Source: Kineosporia aurantiaca JCM 3230 (GTDB taxonomy: Bacteria > Actinomycetota > Actinomycetes > Actinomycetales > Kineosporiaceae). Taken from it: DNA of 64,000 nucleotides. The notes under the pieces were generated by a model. That model saw only the letters and a list, made by a program, of their open reading frames with translations, was not told where the DNA came from and did no database searches. Position numbers and translations under genes: made by a program. The first letter of the stretch is position 1; each line of letters opens with the position of its first letter. Location of the stretch: positions 930,001 to 994,000 of the forward strand of contig JODP01000006.1 of NCBI GenBank assembly GCA_000719025.1. Direction: 5' to 3'. Below, one piece after another: positions 43,153-51,672 of this stretch.

Positions 43153-43730
43153 CCCTCAAGGTCGTCGGCCGATATCCGGAAGAACTCCTGAGAGATCCCC
43201 GGCAGCCCCGACGGGTTGTGCACCAGGAAGTGATCGTCGACGTATCCGACGACGAGGACGAGATGGCCTCCTTTCCCGGCGGGCTGCCCCGCGGGGTAGC
43301 GGATGGAGCCGTGGACAGAAATCATCACCGGTCGGCCGGAGACCACGGTGGCTGTCACCTCCGGCAGCGTCATCTGCGGATGGACGATGGCGGCGAGGTT
43401 CCAGCGAGCCCGGACGTACTCGGCGAAGGGCGCGTAGATCAACCCTCGGACACCATCGTCCTCAATGACGTAAGCACCGGCCTCGACGCACTCGCGAGTG
43501 ATCAGGGCCGGTGCCGGGGCTGAGCCGTCGCGGTAGGCGAGGACCATCCGAAGGCAGGCCACGCCGCAGGTCCGCCCCGCCCAGAAGGCATATTCGTCTG
43601 GGGTTTCGGACCCCCATGCGGCCCAGGCCGGATCGTCCTCGGCCCGTAACGTGCCGTTGACGAACTCCGGGACCAGGTGCGCGCTTTCCCACTGGGCGAA
43701 GTAGGGAACTGGCAGCCGGATATCGTTCAC
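43116..43730 (-). CDS. C39-like cysteine peptidase family protein
   Basis: A 204-residue protein of the peptidase_C39_2 type: Cys in GRTCGVACLRMVLAYRDG, His in GKGGHLVLVVGYVDD, and the following HNPSG Asn. No signal peptide is seen. The 3' end overlaps the SDR frame by 37 bases. Could be a peptidase or papain-fold peptide-binding protein. Confidence 0.78.
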   Translation of the reverse strand: MNDIRLPVPYFAQWESAHLVPEFVNGTLRAEDDPAWAAWGSETPDEYAFWAGRTCGVACLRMVLAYRDGSAPAPALITRECVEAGAYVIEDDGVRGLIYAPFAEYVRARWNLAAIVHPQMTLPEVTATVVSGRPVMISVHGSIRYPAGQPAGKGGHLVLVVGYVDDHFLVHNPSGLPGISQEFFRISADDLEGYFAGRGVVLAP

Positions 43731-43784
43731 GGGCAGACGTTAGCGCTACCTGTGGCGTGCCAAATGTGGGATTCTGGCCCGACC

Positions 43785-44126
43785 ATGCGACCAATCCTGT
43801 GGAGTCGGCCACCCCTGGCTGCCCTGCGTGTCCTGTCGATGCTGTTGTGGGCCGGGCTCATGGTCCTGGCCTCGGTCGGGGCCCGGCTCATCGGGGACAC
43901 GTTCGATCTCGGGTGGTTCGCCACCGATTCGATCGGCGGCGGGGTATGGCTGGTGGTCGCGCTCATCTGCCGCTACGAGAGCGGGAGCTGGTGGAGTTTC
44001 CTGTGGACCCTGATCCCCTTTTACGGATACATCCATTCCTTCCGCTGCTTCTGGCGCCTGCCTGAGACCCCGCAACGAGAAATCACCGGCTCCCGGATGA
44101 GCCCCGCCCCTACCCTGGGGTCATGA
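43785..44126 (+). CDS. small membrane protein
   Basis: A 113-residue protein with two hydrophobic segments (LAALRVLSMLLWAGLMVLASVG and GGGVWLVVALIC) plus an aromatic stretch (WWSFLWTLIPFYGYIHSF). Its stop overlaps the M24 start (ATGA). No family recognised. Confidence 0.6.
   Translation: MRPILWSRPPLAALRVLSMLLWAGLMVLASVGARLIGDTFDLGWFATDSIGGGVWLVVALICRYESGSWWSFLWTLIPFYGYIHSFRCFWRLPETPQREITGSRMSPAPTLGS
44111..44116 (+). promoter_or_regulatory. -10 element of the M24 peptidase gene
   Basis: TACCCT six bases before the ATG, inside the end of the upstream gene; an internal leaderless promoter is possible. Confidence 0.4.
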
Positions 44127-44815
44127 CTGAGTACCAGGAACAGCAACGGGTGGCGGGGCTGATCGAGGCGCAGAACAAGGCCATTGCGCTGTTCGACGAG
44201 GTGTCGGCCCGCGGCCTGATCGCTCCGGGAAAGAGCGAGTCCCAGGTCAGCAACGAGATCCGCGACCTGGCCGGGGAACTGTTCGGGATCCGCCGGTTCT
44301 GGCACAAGCGGATCGTGCGTGGCGGTGTGCACACCCTGCTGCCGTACAAGGAGAACCCGCCGGACCGGATCATCGAGGCCGACGACATCGCGTTCGCCGA
44401 CTTCGGCCCGATCTTCGAGGAGTGGGAAGCCGACTTCGGCCGGACCTGGGTGCTCGGCGACGACCCGGTGAAAATCCGCCTGCGGGACGACCTTCCCCGG
44501 ATCTTCGAGGCCGGCCGCAAGTACTTCGAGGCCGAGCCGGAGATCACCGGGGCGCAGCTCTACGCCTACGTCAAGGGGTTAGCAGAGGACGCCGGCTGGC
44601 AGTTCGGGAACGTCCACTCGGGTCATCTGGTGGGCGAGTTCCCGCACGAGAGCATCGACGGCGAGAAGATCGAGTCGTACATCGCGCCCGGTAGCGATCA
44701 CCCGATGCGGCGTACGGACAAGGCCGGCCGGGTGGCGCACTGGATCCTGGAGATTCACCTGGTCGACCAGGAACAGCAGATCGGCGGGTTCTTCGAGGAA
44801 CTCCTCGACATCTAG
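44123..44815 (+). CDS. M24-family metallopeptidase (aminopeptidase P-like)
   Basis: A 230-residue pita-bread-fold protein. Candidate metal ligands are FADFGPIFEEWEADFGRT (two Asp), HSGHLVGEFPHE (His) and ILEIHL (Glu). It is shorter than full Xaa-Pro aminopeptidases because the N-terminal creatinase domain is absent. Start overlaps the previous stop. A 13-bp tandem duplication spans the stop codon. Confidence 0.82.
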   Translation: MTEYQEQQRVAGLIEAQNKAIALFDEVSARGLIAPGKSESQVSNEIRDLAGELFGIRRFWHKRIVRGGVHTLLPYKENPPDRIIEADDIAFADFGPIFEEWEADFGRTWVLGDDPVKIRLRDDLPRIFEAGRKYFEAEPEITGAQLYAYVKGLAEDAGWQFGNVHSGHLVGEFPHESIDGEKIESYIAPGSDHPMRRTDKAGRVAHWILEIHLVDQEQQIGGFFEELLDI

Positions 44816-44829
44816 ACTCGACATCTAGA
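44804..44829. repeat. 13-bp tandem duplication across a stop codon
   Basis: CTCGACATCTAGA occurs twice in tandem (44804-44816 and 44817-44829). The first copy contains the TAG stop of the M24 gene. Confidence 0.9.
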
Positions 44830-44882
44830 CAGGAGCTCAAGGTCGATCGACTCGGCCACCTCCACCGGGTTGCCCAGGGCGG

Positions 44883-45545
44883 TCAAGGGCGCAGCGTCTG
44901 GGCCCCGGCCAGGATCAGGTCGATGCCGACCAGGAACTGCTCGCGGTCGTCGTGATCGATCAGCTGTTCCGCCACCCGGCCCAGGAACGGGTACTTGGCC
45001 GGGTCCTGCTCGGCCCAGCGGGCTGCCACCGCCTTCAGGAACTCGGTCCGGTCGGTCCCGGCGGGCAGGAGCCGGGCGTGCGCGGCGTTCTGGCCGGCCA
45101 CGCCGAGGATGTAGTTCAGCAGGGCGGAACCGCAGTCGGACTGCACCTTTTCGGGAAGGCCAAGGGCGTGCAGCGGCTCGGCGATCCCCCCGATGATGCC
45201 CAGCATGGCCGACTGCCAGGGCGCGCGGGAGAGCTGGGTGCCGATCCAGGGGTGGGTGTCGATCGCGTCGAAGATGCCGAGGGCGAGCTCGCGGATCGCC
45301 TCCGGCGGCTCCGCGTCGCCGGAGATCTCGGTCAGCACCCGGGTGATCACCGCGTCCGTGGTCGCCGCCAGAAGCTCGTCCTTATTGGCTACATGCCAGT
45401 AGATCGCGCCCGCCCCGGTGGTCAGGCGGGTGGTGAGAGCGCGGAAGGTCAGGGCCTTTTCGCCCTCGGCATCGAGGATCTCGATCGCGGTCTCGACGAT
45501 CTTCTCCTTCGAGAGGGCATCGGTGCGTCGCTTCCGGTCGGCCAT
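44883..45545 (-). CDS. TetR family regulator
   Basis: A 220-residue TetR repressor: an N-terminal helix-turn-helix (SKEKIVETAIEILDAEGEKALTFRALTTRLTTGAGAIYWHV) and a TetR C-terminal ligand domain. Divergent from the TetX-like monooxygenase with paired operator sites between. ATG 45545 keeps the operators outside the coding region; ATG 45554 is also possible. Confidence 0.92.
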   Translation of the reverse strand: MADRKRRTDALSKEKIVETAIEILDAEGEKALTFRALTTRLTTGAGAIYWHVANKDELLAATTDAVITRVLTEISGDAEPPEAIRELALGIFDAIDTHPWIGTQLSRAPWQSAMLGIIGGIAEPLHALGLPEKVQSDCGSALLNYILGVAGQNAAHARLLPAGTDRTEFLKAVAARWAEQDPAKYPFLGRVAEQLIDHDDREQFLVGIDLILAGAQTLRP

Positions 45546-45567
45546 GAGGTTCATCTTGACACGCATT

Positions 45568-45605
45568 GGAATGCTGCTCCAAGGTAGGTGATGGAACGGC
45601 ATTCC
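45568..45605. promoter_or_regulatory. paired TetR operators between regulator and monooxygenase
   Basis: GGAATGCTGCTCC (45568-45580) and, inverted, GGAACGGCATTCC (45593-45605) match GGAATGCYGYTCC. They also sit within a larger ATTGGAATGC/GCATTCCAAT inverted repeat (45565-45608). Confidence 0.75.
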
Positions 45606-45628
45606 AATAGCGCTCAAGGGGAAAATTG

Positions 45629-46765
45629 ATGACGCACGAAGTCACCGTGGTCGGGGGTGGCCTGGGTGGTCTCGCCCTGGCCCGGGTCCTGCAGGTCAAC
45701 GGCGTCCGGGCGGTGGTCTACGAGGCGGATCCGTCGCCGCAGGCCCGCACCCAGGGCGGCCAGCTCGACATCCATGAGTACAACGGGCAGCTCGCCCTGG
45801 AGGCGGCCGGCCTGCTGGAGGAGTTCCGGTCGATCATCCACGAGGGCGCCGAGGCGACGCGGGTGCTTGATCGCGGCGGTGCGGTTCTGATCGACCAACC
45901 GGACGACGGTTCGGGGAAGCGGCCGGAGGTGCTTCGTGGTGATCTGCGGCGGATCCTGCTGGAGTCGCTACCGGAGGGCACGGTTCAGTGGGGCAAAAAG
46001 CTGGCCGGAGCGGTGAGCTTGGGTGATGGCCGGCATGAGCTGACCTTCACGGACGGGACGCGCGTAAGGACCGACCTGCTCGTGGGGGCGGACGGCGCCT
46101 GGTCGAAGGTTCGGAAGCTGGTCTCCGACGCCGAGCCGACGTACGTAGGCACTACGTCGATCGAGACCTATCTCTACGACGCCGACGAAAAGCACGCTGA
46201 GGCGGCCAAAGCGGTGGGGGCAGGGGCAATGTATGCGCTGAGTCCGGGTCAGGGGATTACGGCGCACCGTGAGGCCGGGGACATCCTGCACACGTACGTC
46301 CAGCTGAACCGCCCGATTGAGTGGGTCACCGGAATCGACTTCAGCAACCGGGAAGCCGCAATCGCCCGGGTGGCCGCGGAATACGAAGGTTGGGCCCCAG
46401 AACTCACCGCGCTGATCACCGACAGCGAGGCAGCTCCGAACCCGCGCCCGCTCTACACCCTTCCGGACGGGCACCACTGGGCGCGAGTGCCCGGCGTGAC
46501 CCTGATCGGAGACGCCGCCCACCTCATGCCGCCGTCGGGGGAGGGGGCGAACCTGGCCATGTTCGACGGTTCCGAGCTGGCGAAGGCAATCGCGGCTAAC
46601 CCCGACGACCTCGAAAAAGCGCTCGGTGAACACGAAAAGGCTATGTTCGCCCGCAGTGACGCGGAGTACGTCGACGCGCATGAGACGCTGGACTGGCTAC
46701 TCGGCGAGCGGGCCCCTTACAGTCTGGTCGACATCTTCCGGGGCGCCAATCAACCAAACTCGTGA
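45629..46765 (+). CDS. TetX-like FAD-dependent monooxygenase
   Basis: A 378-residue flavoprotein monooxygenase. It has the FAD motif VVGGGLGGLALARVLQVNG, ARTQGGQLDIHEYNGQLALEAAGL, the VLRGDLRRILLE segment, LVGADGAWSKVRK and VTLIGDAAHLMPPSGEGANLA. The pattern is that of TetX-type enzymes, some of which inactivate tetracyclines; the actual substrate here is unknown. Divergent TetR control supports drug or metabolite induction. ATG has AAGGGG upstream. Confidence 0.88.
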   Translation: MTHEVTVVGGGLGGLALARVLQVNGVRAVVYEADPSPQARTQGGQLDIHEYNGQLALEAAGLLEEFRSIIHEGAEATRVLDRGGAVLIDQPDDGSGKRPEVLRGDLRRILLESLPEGTVQWGKKLAGAVSLGDGRHELTFTDGTRVRTDLLVGADGAWSKVRKLVSDAEPTYVGTTSIETYLYDADEKHAEAAKAVGAGAMYALSPGQGITAHREAGDILHTYVQLNRPIEWVTGIDFSNREAAIARVAAEYEGWAPELTALITDSEAAPNPRPLYTLPDGHHWARVPGVTLIGDAAHLMPPSGEGANLAMFDGSELAKAIAANPDDLEKALGEHEKAMFARSDAEYVDAHETLDWLLGERAPYSLVDIFRGANQPNS

Positions 46766-46775
46766 CCAGCGTCCA

Positions 46776-47684
46776 TCATTCGAGCTCGGAACCGATCGGC
46801 TCGCTGAAGGCGCCGATCCGCACCGAAACCGGGATCACGGCCTGATCCAGATAGCGGATCCCGGTCTCGGCGCAGAAAAGAATCCGCCAGCCCTGGGTCT
46901 CGCCGTGCTCGAGCAGCTCAAGATGCCAGTTCACGTAGTACCGCGAGCCCTCGCCGGCCCAGGTCGGCGTAGTGGCACAACGACAGCGCAGGTCCCGCTC
47001 GTTCCGTCGGCGGCGCCAGCGGTCCATTCGCCGGGAAAGTGATTCGCCGAGCGGACGGCGCTGCCAATGAGCGGCTTCCAGCTCCGGAACCGCGGATTCG
47101 TGGCCGTGCGTCTTCAAAAGATCGATCGTTCGCTGCGTCGGATCGTCGCCGACGCCGGTCCACCGGGCCGAGTCGAGTACTTGGTGCGCACCGTGCGCGT
47201 CCCCCTGCGCGGCCCGAGCCGCCGCCAGCACGGCCAGAACAGCCGGACCAGCCGAATGAGTGACGCTTGCGGCGGCGTCGGCGGCCACGCGGAGATTGTG
47301 GGGGGCGGCGGAAACCGCGAAAATCGCCCAATCCAGGCTCGTCGGTTCCATCCGTTCAAGCACCTGACGGGTGGTGTCCAGCGCCTCGCCGTGCCCGGAG
47401 ACCAGGGCCACGCATCCACGGACCAGGTCGACCTCGCCGTGACGGGCGGTGGAGGACATCATCCGTCGGCCGAGGAACTTCGCGGCCGTACGCGGGTCGC
47501 CGGCCAGCAGTGAGGACAGCATGCCCAGCTCGGCGTCCTCCGGCTGGTCGATGCTCAGCAGGTCCTGCGCTTCGCGGTAGAGACCCAGACCCACCAAGTG
47601 CGTGGCGGCCTGATGGCGGGCCGACGCGGGCAGGATGGGTCTCGCGGTCACGTTCCCATTGATCGGTCGGCGACCTCGGCTCAT
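46776..47684 (-). CDS. hypothetical protein with TPR-like helical region
   Basis: A 302-residue protein. Residues 20-200 are Ala/Leu-rich helices in repeat-like pairs (LVGLGLYREAQDLLS; ARAAQGDAHGAHQVLDSARW), then a very Arg-rich stretch (LSRRMDRWRRRRNERD) and a beta-rich C-terminus. No named family recognised. The upstream 72 bp contains a hairpin. Confidence 0.65.
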   Translation of the reverse strand: MSRGRRPINGNVTARPILPASARHQAATHLVGLGLYREAQDLLSIDQPEDAELGMLSSLLAGDPRTAAKFLGRRMMSSTARHGEVDLVRGCVALVSGHGEALDTTRQVLERMEPTSLDWAIFAVSAAPHNLRVAADAAASVTHSAGPAVLAVLAAARAAQGDAHGAHQVLDSARWTGVGDDPTQRTIDLLKTHGHESAVPELEAAHWQRRPLGESLSRRMDRWRRRRNERDLRCRCATTPTWAGEGSRYYVNWHLELLEHGETQGWRILFCAETGIRYLDQAVIPVSVRIGAFSEPIGSELE

Positions 47685-47729
47685 GAGCAGGCTGCTGTTA
47701 TTCGCCCTTTCGGCGGCGGACCGTTCGGG

Positions 47730-47748
47730 CCGCCCCGTTTCGGGGCGG
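47730..47748. terminator. hairpin after the YihY gene
   Basis: CCGCCCCG-TTT-CGGGGCGG, 8 bases past the stop of the minus-strand YihY gene. GC-rich with no T-run. Confidence 0.55.
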
Positions 47749-47756
47749 TTGATGGA

Positions 47757-48947
47757 TCAGTCGTCGTCGCGGTGCAGCACGTTGCCCACCGAGCGGACGG
47801 CCCCCACTGCGGTGCGCGCGGCCACCAGCCCAGCTGCCCCGAGCACAGCTCCCGCTGCGATCGAAACCCGGTCTGCGGCACGAGGACTGACGACCGGGGT
47901 ATAGGCAGCCGGCGGCACCGGCACCACGGTCCGCGTACCGACTGCGGCCGGGTTGGCCGAGGCGGCCGGTCGGCGCACAGTGGCCGGACGAGCCAGGCGG
48001 GTGCGAACGGTGATCGTGGATTCCGGCATACCGAGTGCGTCGGTCAGGTGTCCCCGGTCGATCGCCACGGTGGCCCCCCAGGCGGCCGCGACCAGGGTGA
48101 GCCGGCTGACCAAGTTGAGCCAGACCAGCAGGATCAGGGCGACGCCCGCGGTGGCCAGGAACTTGTTGTTCGAGGCGCCGTTCAGCAGCACCCCGGAGAG
48201 CAGCTTGAGCACGCCCAGGCCGATCCCGCCGAACAGCGCCGCGTCCCACAGGTCGTGGGTGGGCAGCGAGACGCCGGACAGGATCCGGAAGAGCAGCAGG
48301 AAGATCAGCACGTCGACGCCGAGTACCAGCAGGGTGCCCGCGCAGCCCAGCGCGACCCGGCCGATGGTCGAGCCCTCGTCCACCCCGATCCAGCCGAGGA
48401 TCACCCCGGTGCCGGCGCTGACGAAGATGCCGGAGACCGCGGAGAGCAGCATCACCAGGCCGATGCTGACCAGCACGGCCAGGTCGCGGGCCTTGGCGAA
48501 GACGAAGTTGCCCTCCAGCGGGGGCCGGCCGAACATCGCCCGCATCCCCTCGCGCATCGCGTCCAGCCAGCCCAGGCCGGTGAACAGGAAGCCGACCAGA
48601 CCGATGATCCCGGCGATGGTGAGCTCGCTGGAGCCGGTCAGGGTGTCCATCGAGACGATGCCCCCGCTGCCGCCGACCGGGCTGATCACCACCGTGCCGA
48701 CGCCGTCGTTGATCGCCTTGATCACCGAGTTCTGCTGATCCTGGTTGTCGTGCACGATCAGCCCGAAGACGGTGAAGCCGACGGCCAGGGCCGGGAAGAT
48801 CGAGAAGAAGGCCGCGTAGGCCATGCCACCGGCCAGGATGCCGCCCCGGGCCTTGCCGTACCGCTGCCAGGCCCGCCAGGCGACCGTGCGTTTCGCCCGC
48901 TGCAGCAGGCCGGCCGGGGACTTGGAGGCAGTCGTCGTCTCGCTCAC
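47757..48947 (-). CDS. YihY/virulence factor BrkB family membrane protein
   Basis: A 396-residue membrane protein with six or so helices (about residues 37-300) and a Pro/Ala/Val C-terminal tail with one more hydrophobic stretch. Family features are LAGGMAYAAFFSIFPALAVGFTVFG and the FTGLGWLDAMREGMRAMFG segment. It is third in a trpS-2H phosphoesterase-yihY run. GTG 48947 chosen; an upstream TTG at 48965 is possible. Role unclear; not RNase BN despite old naming. Confidence 0.9.
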   Translation of the reverse strand: MSETTTASKSPAGLLQRAKRTVAWRAWQRYGKARGGILAGGMAYAAFFSIFPALAVGFTVFGLIVHDNQDQQNSVIKAINDGVGTVVISPVGGSGGIVSMDTLTGSSELTIAGIIGLVGFLFTGLGWLDAMREGMRAMFGRPPLEGNFVFAKARDLAVLVSIGLVMLLSAVSGIFVSAGTGVILGWIGVDEGSTIGRVALGCAGTLLVLGVDVLIFLLLFRILSGVSLPTHDLWDAALFGGIGLGVLKLLSGVLLNGASNNKFLATAGVALILLVWLNLVSRLTLVAAAWGATVAIDRGHLTDALGMPESTITVRTRLARPATVRRPAASANPAAVGTRTVVPVPPAAYTPVVSPRAADRVSIAAGAVLGAAGLVAARTAVGAVRSVGNVLHRDDD

Positions 48948-48995
48948 GGGGTTAGTTTCCAGCAAACCGGGCGTCCCGCGCGGACAGGGGGCCGA

Positions 48996-49595
48996 TCAGC
49001 TCTCGGCGGTTGCTGAAGGGCCCCGGAAAGTGAACCGCCGGCGCAGCTCCCAGACCCCGTCCCCGTCGTGCTCGTAGAAGTTCAGCCCGGTCACCTGGAA
49101 CTCGGCGCGGTAGTCGCGCAGCGTCTCCTCGGCCCGGTCCATCGCCGCGTCGTCCAGGTGGTGGGCCACCGTGACGTGCGGGTGGTAGTCGAAGTCCAGG
49201 CTCCGCTTGAGCGGCCCCGTGCGCAGCAGTCTCTGCAGGTCGGCGCAGTGTTCGGCGCCGTCCTCGAGCTTCACGAAGACGACCGGGGAGATCGGCCGGA
49301 ACGAGCCGGTGCCGGCCAGGCAGACGCTGAACGGGGCGGTGACGGCGGCGACCGCGGCCAGGTGGTCCTGGATCGCCTGGTCCTCGCCCTCCGGCACCGG
49401 GGTGGGCGGCAGCAGGGTGATGTGCGGCGGGATCTCGGCGGCCAGCGGGTCGCCGAAGTCGGCCCGGCAGGCCCGCAGAAAATCGCCGTGCGGCTGCGGG
49501 ATGTCCAGGACGACGCCGATCGTGACCACGTCGTCCGACTGGCCGACCGCGGGCTTCAGGACCGCCATGCTCATCGTGGGCGGCGACTGGGACAT
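48996..49595 (-). CDS. 2H-family phosphoesterase (2'-5' RNA ligase-like)
   Basis: A 199-residue protein with the two HxTx motifs of the 2H superfamily: HITLLPP and HVTVAHH. Superfamily members cleave 2'-5' linkages or cyclic phosphodiesters. ATG 49595 overlaps nothing but starts 6 bases after the trpS stop, so co-transcription with trpS is likely. Confidence 0.9.
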   Translation of the reverse strand: MSQSPPTMSMAVLKPAVGQSDDVVTIGVVLDIPQPHGDFLRACRADFGDPLAAEIPPHITLLPPTPVPEGEDQAIQDHLAAVAAVTAPFSVCLAGTGSFRPISPVVFVKLEDGAEHCADLQRLLRTGPLKRSLDFDYHPHVTVAHHLDDAAMDRAEETLRDYRAEFQVTGLNFYEHDGDGVWELRRRFTFRGPSATAES

Positions 49596-49600
49596 TCCGG

Positions 49601-50629
49601 TCACCGCTTCGGCGGCAGGAACCCGACCCGGTCGTAGACCTCGGCGAGCACCCGCGCGGTCGTCTCCTGAGCCTTCGCCGCCCCGTCGGCGAGGATGTCG
49701 TCGAGCGTGCCCGGATCGGCGATCAGCGCGTTCGCCTTCTCCGCGATCGGACCGGCGAACTCCTCGTACGCGGCCGCGACCTCCTTCTTGAGGTCGCCGT
49801 AACCGGCCCCGGCGAACTTCTCCACCAGCGTCTCGACCGGGGTCCGGCTGAGCACCGAGAGGATGGTGAGCAGGTTTGACACCCCGGGTTTGCCGGCCGG
49901 GTCGAAGACGATCTCCCGGCCGGTGTCGGTGACCGCCGAGCGGATCTTCTTGGCCGAGACCTTCGGGTCGTCGAGCAGCCACAGGCAGCCGGGGCCACCG
50001 ATGCTGCCGCTCATCTTCTTCTCCGGGTTCTGCAGGTCGACGATCTTGGCGGTGGCCTTGACGATGTGCGGCTCGGGCACCACGAAGGTCTTTCCGTAGC
50101 GGCTGTTGAACCGCTGGGCCAGGTCGCGGGTGAGCTCCAGGTGCTGGCGCTGGTCCTCGCCGACCGGGACGGCCGCGGCCTGGTAGATCAGGATGTCCGC
50201 GGCCTGCAGGATCGGGTAGGTGAAGAGCCCGACGGTGGCCCGGTCGGAGCCTTCCTTCTGCGACTTGTCCTTGAACTGGGTCATCCGCGAGGCCTCGCCG
50301 AACCCGGTGAGCGACTCCATCACCCAGGCCAGCCGCGGGTGCTCCGGGATGTGGCTCTGCACGAAGATCACGGATCTGGCGGGGTCGATCCCGGCGGCCA
50401 GGTACTGGGCCACGTAGCGATGGGTGCGCCTGCGCAGGGCCACCGGGTCGTAGTCGACGGTGATCGAGTGCAGGTCGGCGACGAAGAAGAAGGCCTCGAA
50501 CCGCTCCTGCAGCTCGACCCAGTTGGCCAGCGCGCCGATGTAGTTACCCAGATGCAGGGAATCGGACGTCGGCTGCATTCCGGACAGCAGCCGAGGCCGC
50601 GCCGCACCACTTTCAGGCATGGTCGCCAT
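49601..50629 (-). CDS. trpS: tryptophanyl-tRNA synthetase
   Basis: A class I aminoacyl-tRNA synthetase charging tRNA-Trp, 342 residues. It starts LLSGMQPTSDSLHLGNYIGA (HIGH-type motif LHLGN), has FVADLHSITV, VPVGEDQRQHLELTRDLAQRFN and the KMSKS-type KKMSGS. Head of the trpS-2H-yihY run. Confidence 0.97.
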   Translation of the reverse strand: MATMPESGAARPRLLSGMQPTSDSLHLGNYIGALANWVELQERFEAFFFVADLHSITVDYDPVALRRRTHRYVAQYLAAGIDPARSVIFVQSHIPEHPRLAWVMESLTGFGEASRMTQFKDKSQKEGSDRATVGLFTYPILQAADILIYQAAAVPVGEDQRQHLELTRDLAQRFNSRYGKTFVVPEPHIVKATAKIVDLQNPEKKMSGSIGGPGCLWLLDDPKVSAKKIRSAVTDTGREIVFDPAGKPGVSNLLTILSVLSRTPVETLVEKFAGAGYGDLKKEVAAAYEEFAGPIAEKANALIADPGTLDDILADGAAKAQETTARVLAEVYDRVGFLPPKR

Positions 50630-50715
50630 TCTGGCACCTTCTCGGCCGCCGGCGGGCAGCGGCGGGCGAAACGGCGGTGCACCCCTGTATCACCGCAGCT
50701 CAGGGCCACTCTTGC

Positions 50716-50837
50716 CGTGATCATGGACTTTCTCCCCCGTGATCATGGACTTCTTCCCCGACGTGGGGGATCGCCCGGAGCGGAGGGTGCGGGAGAGGAA
50801 AAGTCCATGATCACGGGGAAAGAAGTCCATGATCACG
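50716..50837. repeat. four-copy palindromic repeat element upstream of trpS
   Basis: The 15-mer CGTGATCATGGACTT occurs at 50716-50730 and 50738-50752. It recurs inverted (AAGTCCATGATCACG) at 50801-50815 and 50823-50837. The spacing within each arm is the same (22 bp), and pyrimidine/purine-rich spacers are largely complementary. The two arms could fold into a hairpin of about 40 bp around a 48-base loop. It lies between divergent trpS and an alpha/beta hydrolase gene. Confidence 0.92.
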
Positions 50838-50880
50838 CAAGGGGTTTGCGTGCCGTCGGGCGAAGGGGGGCGGGATCCTC

Positions 50881-50886
50881 TACCGT
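50881..50886 (+). promoter_or_regulatory. -10 element of the 50893 hydrolase gene
   Basis: TACCGT, six bases before ATG; leaderless. Same hexamer and spacing as lemA. Confidence 0.5.
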
Positions 50887-50892
50887 CACACC

Positions 50893-51672
50893 ATGCCGGT
50901 CGAACAGGGCGAAGTGCAGATGGTGCAGCTGACCGACGGACCCGCCCTGGCGGTGGCCCGGATCGAGGCCCCCTTACGTCCGTTCCTGCTGGTCCACGAC
51001 GAGTCCTCGGACTCCTCGGTGTGGGGCCAGGTGGTCGGCCGGCTGGTCGAGGCCGGGCACGAGATCGCCGCGGTCGACCTGCGCGGGCACGGCCGGTCCG
51101 AGGCCCCGGGTTCCGGCTACGACACCGACACCTGCGCCGACGACCTGGCCACGCTGCTCGACCAGCTCGGCTACACCGGTGCCCGGTCGCCGATCGTGGC
51201 CGGTCACGGCTGGGGCGCGAACGTGGTGCTCTCACTGGCCGCCCGGCGCGACGGGGTGAGCGGGGTCTGCTGCATCGACGGCGGCTGGACCCGTCCGGCC
51301 TGGCGGTATCCCTCGTTCGAGAAGTTCTGGGAGACGGTCGACCCGGACACCCCGGCCGACAGTGCCGACCCGACGCTGATCCGCCGCCGTTCGATCTCCC
51401 GCTCGATCTTCCTGGGCGAGCCGCGGGCCTGGTACCCGCTGATCGGCGTGCCCGTAGTGCTCTGCCCGGTGGTCCCGCCGGACGGCGTGACCGACCCGGA
51501 GGGCGGCGGCACGGCCACCCGCACCGGCATCGCGGAGGCTCTCGGCGGCCTGCCCCGGGCCCGGGTGAGCTGGTACTACGGCGACGGCGGGCAGGTGCTG
51601 ACCGCCGAGCCGGGCCGGATCGCGGACGACCTGCTGACCCTGGCGGCCGACGCGGAGCCGAGCACCGATTGA
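50893..51672 (+). CDS. alpha/beta hydrolase-fold protein lacking the usual nucleophile
   Basis: A 259-residue alpha/beta hydrolase-like protein with RPFLLVHDESSDSSVWGQV and VDLRGHGRSEAPGSGYDTDT. The nucleophile elbow reads GHGWG (residue 106 is Gly), where Ser, Cys or Asp is expected. The C-terminal third also lacks a clear catalytic His motif. A non-enzymatic or altered role is likely. Downstream of the palindromic element; leaderless start. Confidence 0.85.
   Translation: MPVEQGEVQMVQLTDGPALAVARIEAPLRPFLLVHDESSDSSVWGQVVGRLVEAGHEIAAVDLRGHGRSEAPGSGYDTDTCADDLATLLDQLGYTGARSPIVAGHGWGANVVLSLAARRDGVSGVCCIDGGWTRPAWRYPSFEKFWETVDPDTPADSADPTLIRRRSISRSIFLGEPRAWYPLIGVPVVLCPVVPPDGVTDPEGGGTATRTGIAEALGGLPRARVSWYYGDGGQVLTAEPGRIADDLLTLAADAEPSTD

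Noticed and set aside
47598..49016. A 472-codon plus-strand frame opposite the YihY gene
   Set aside because: Asp/Gln/His/Arg-rich antisense shadow. The minus strand encodes clear membrane helices.
50716..50837. T-box or attenuator for trpS
   Set aside because: No T-box sequence or specifier-loop structure is present. The element is a symmetric inverted repeat upstream of the start, with no leader-peptide Trp codons.
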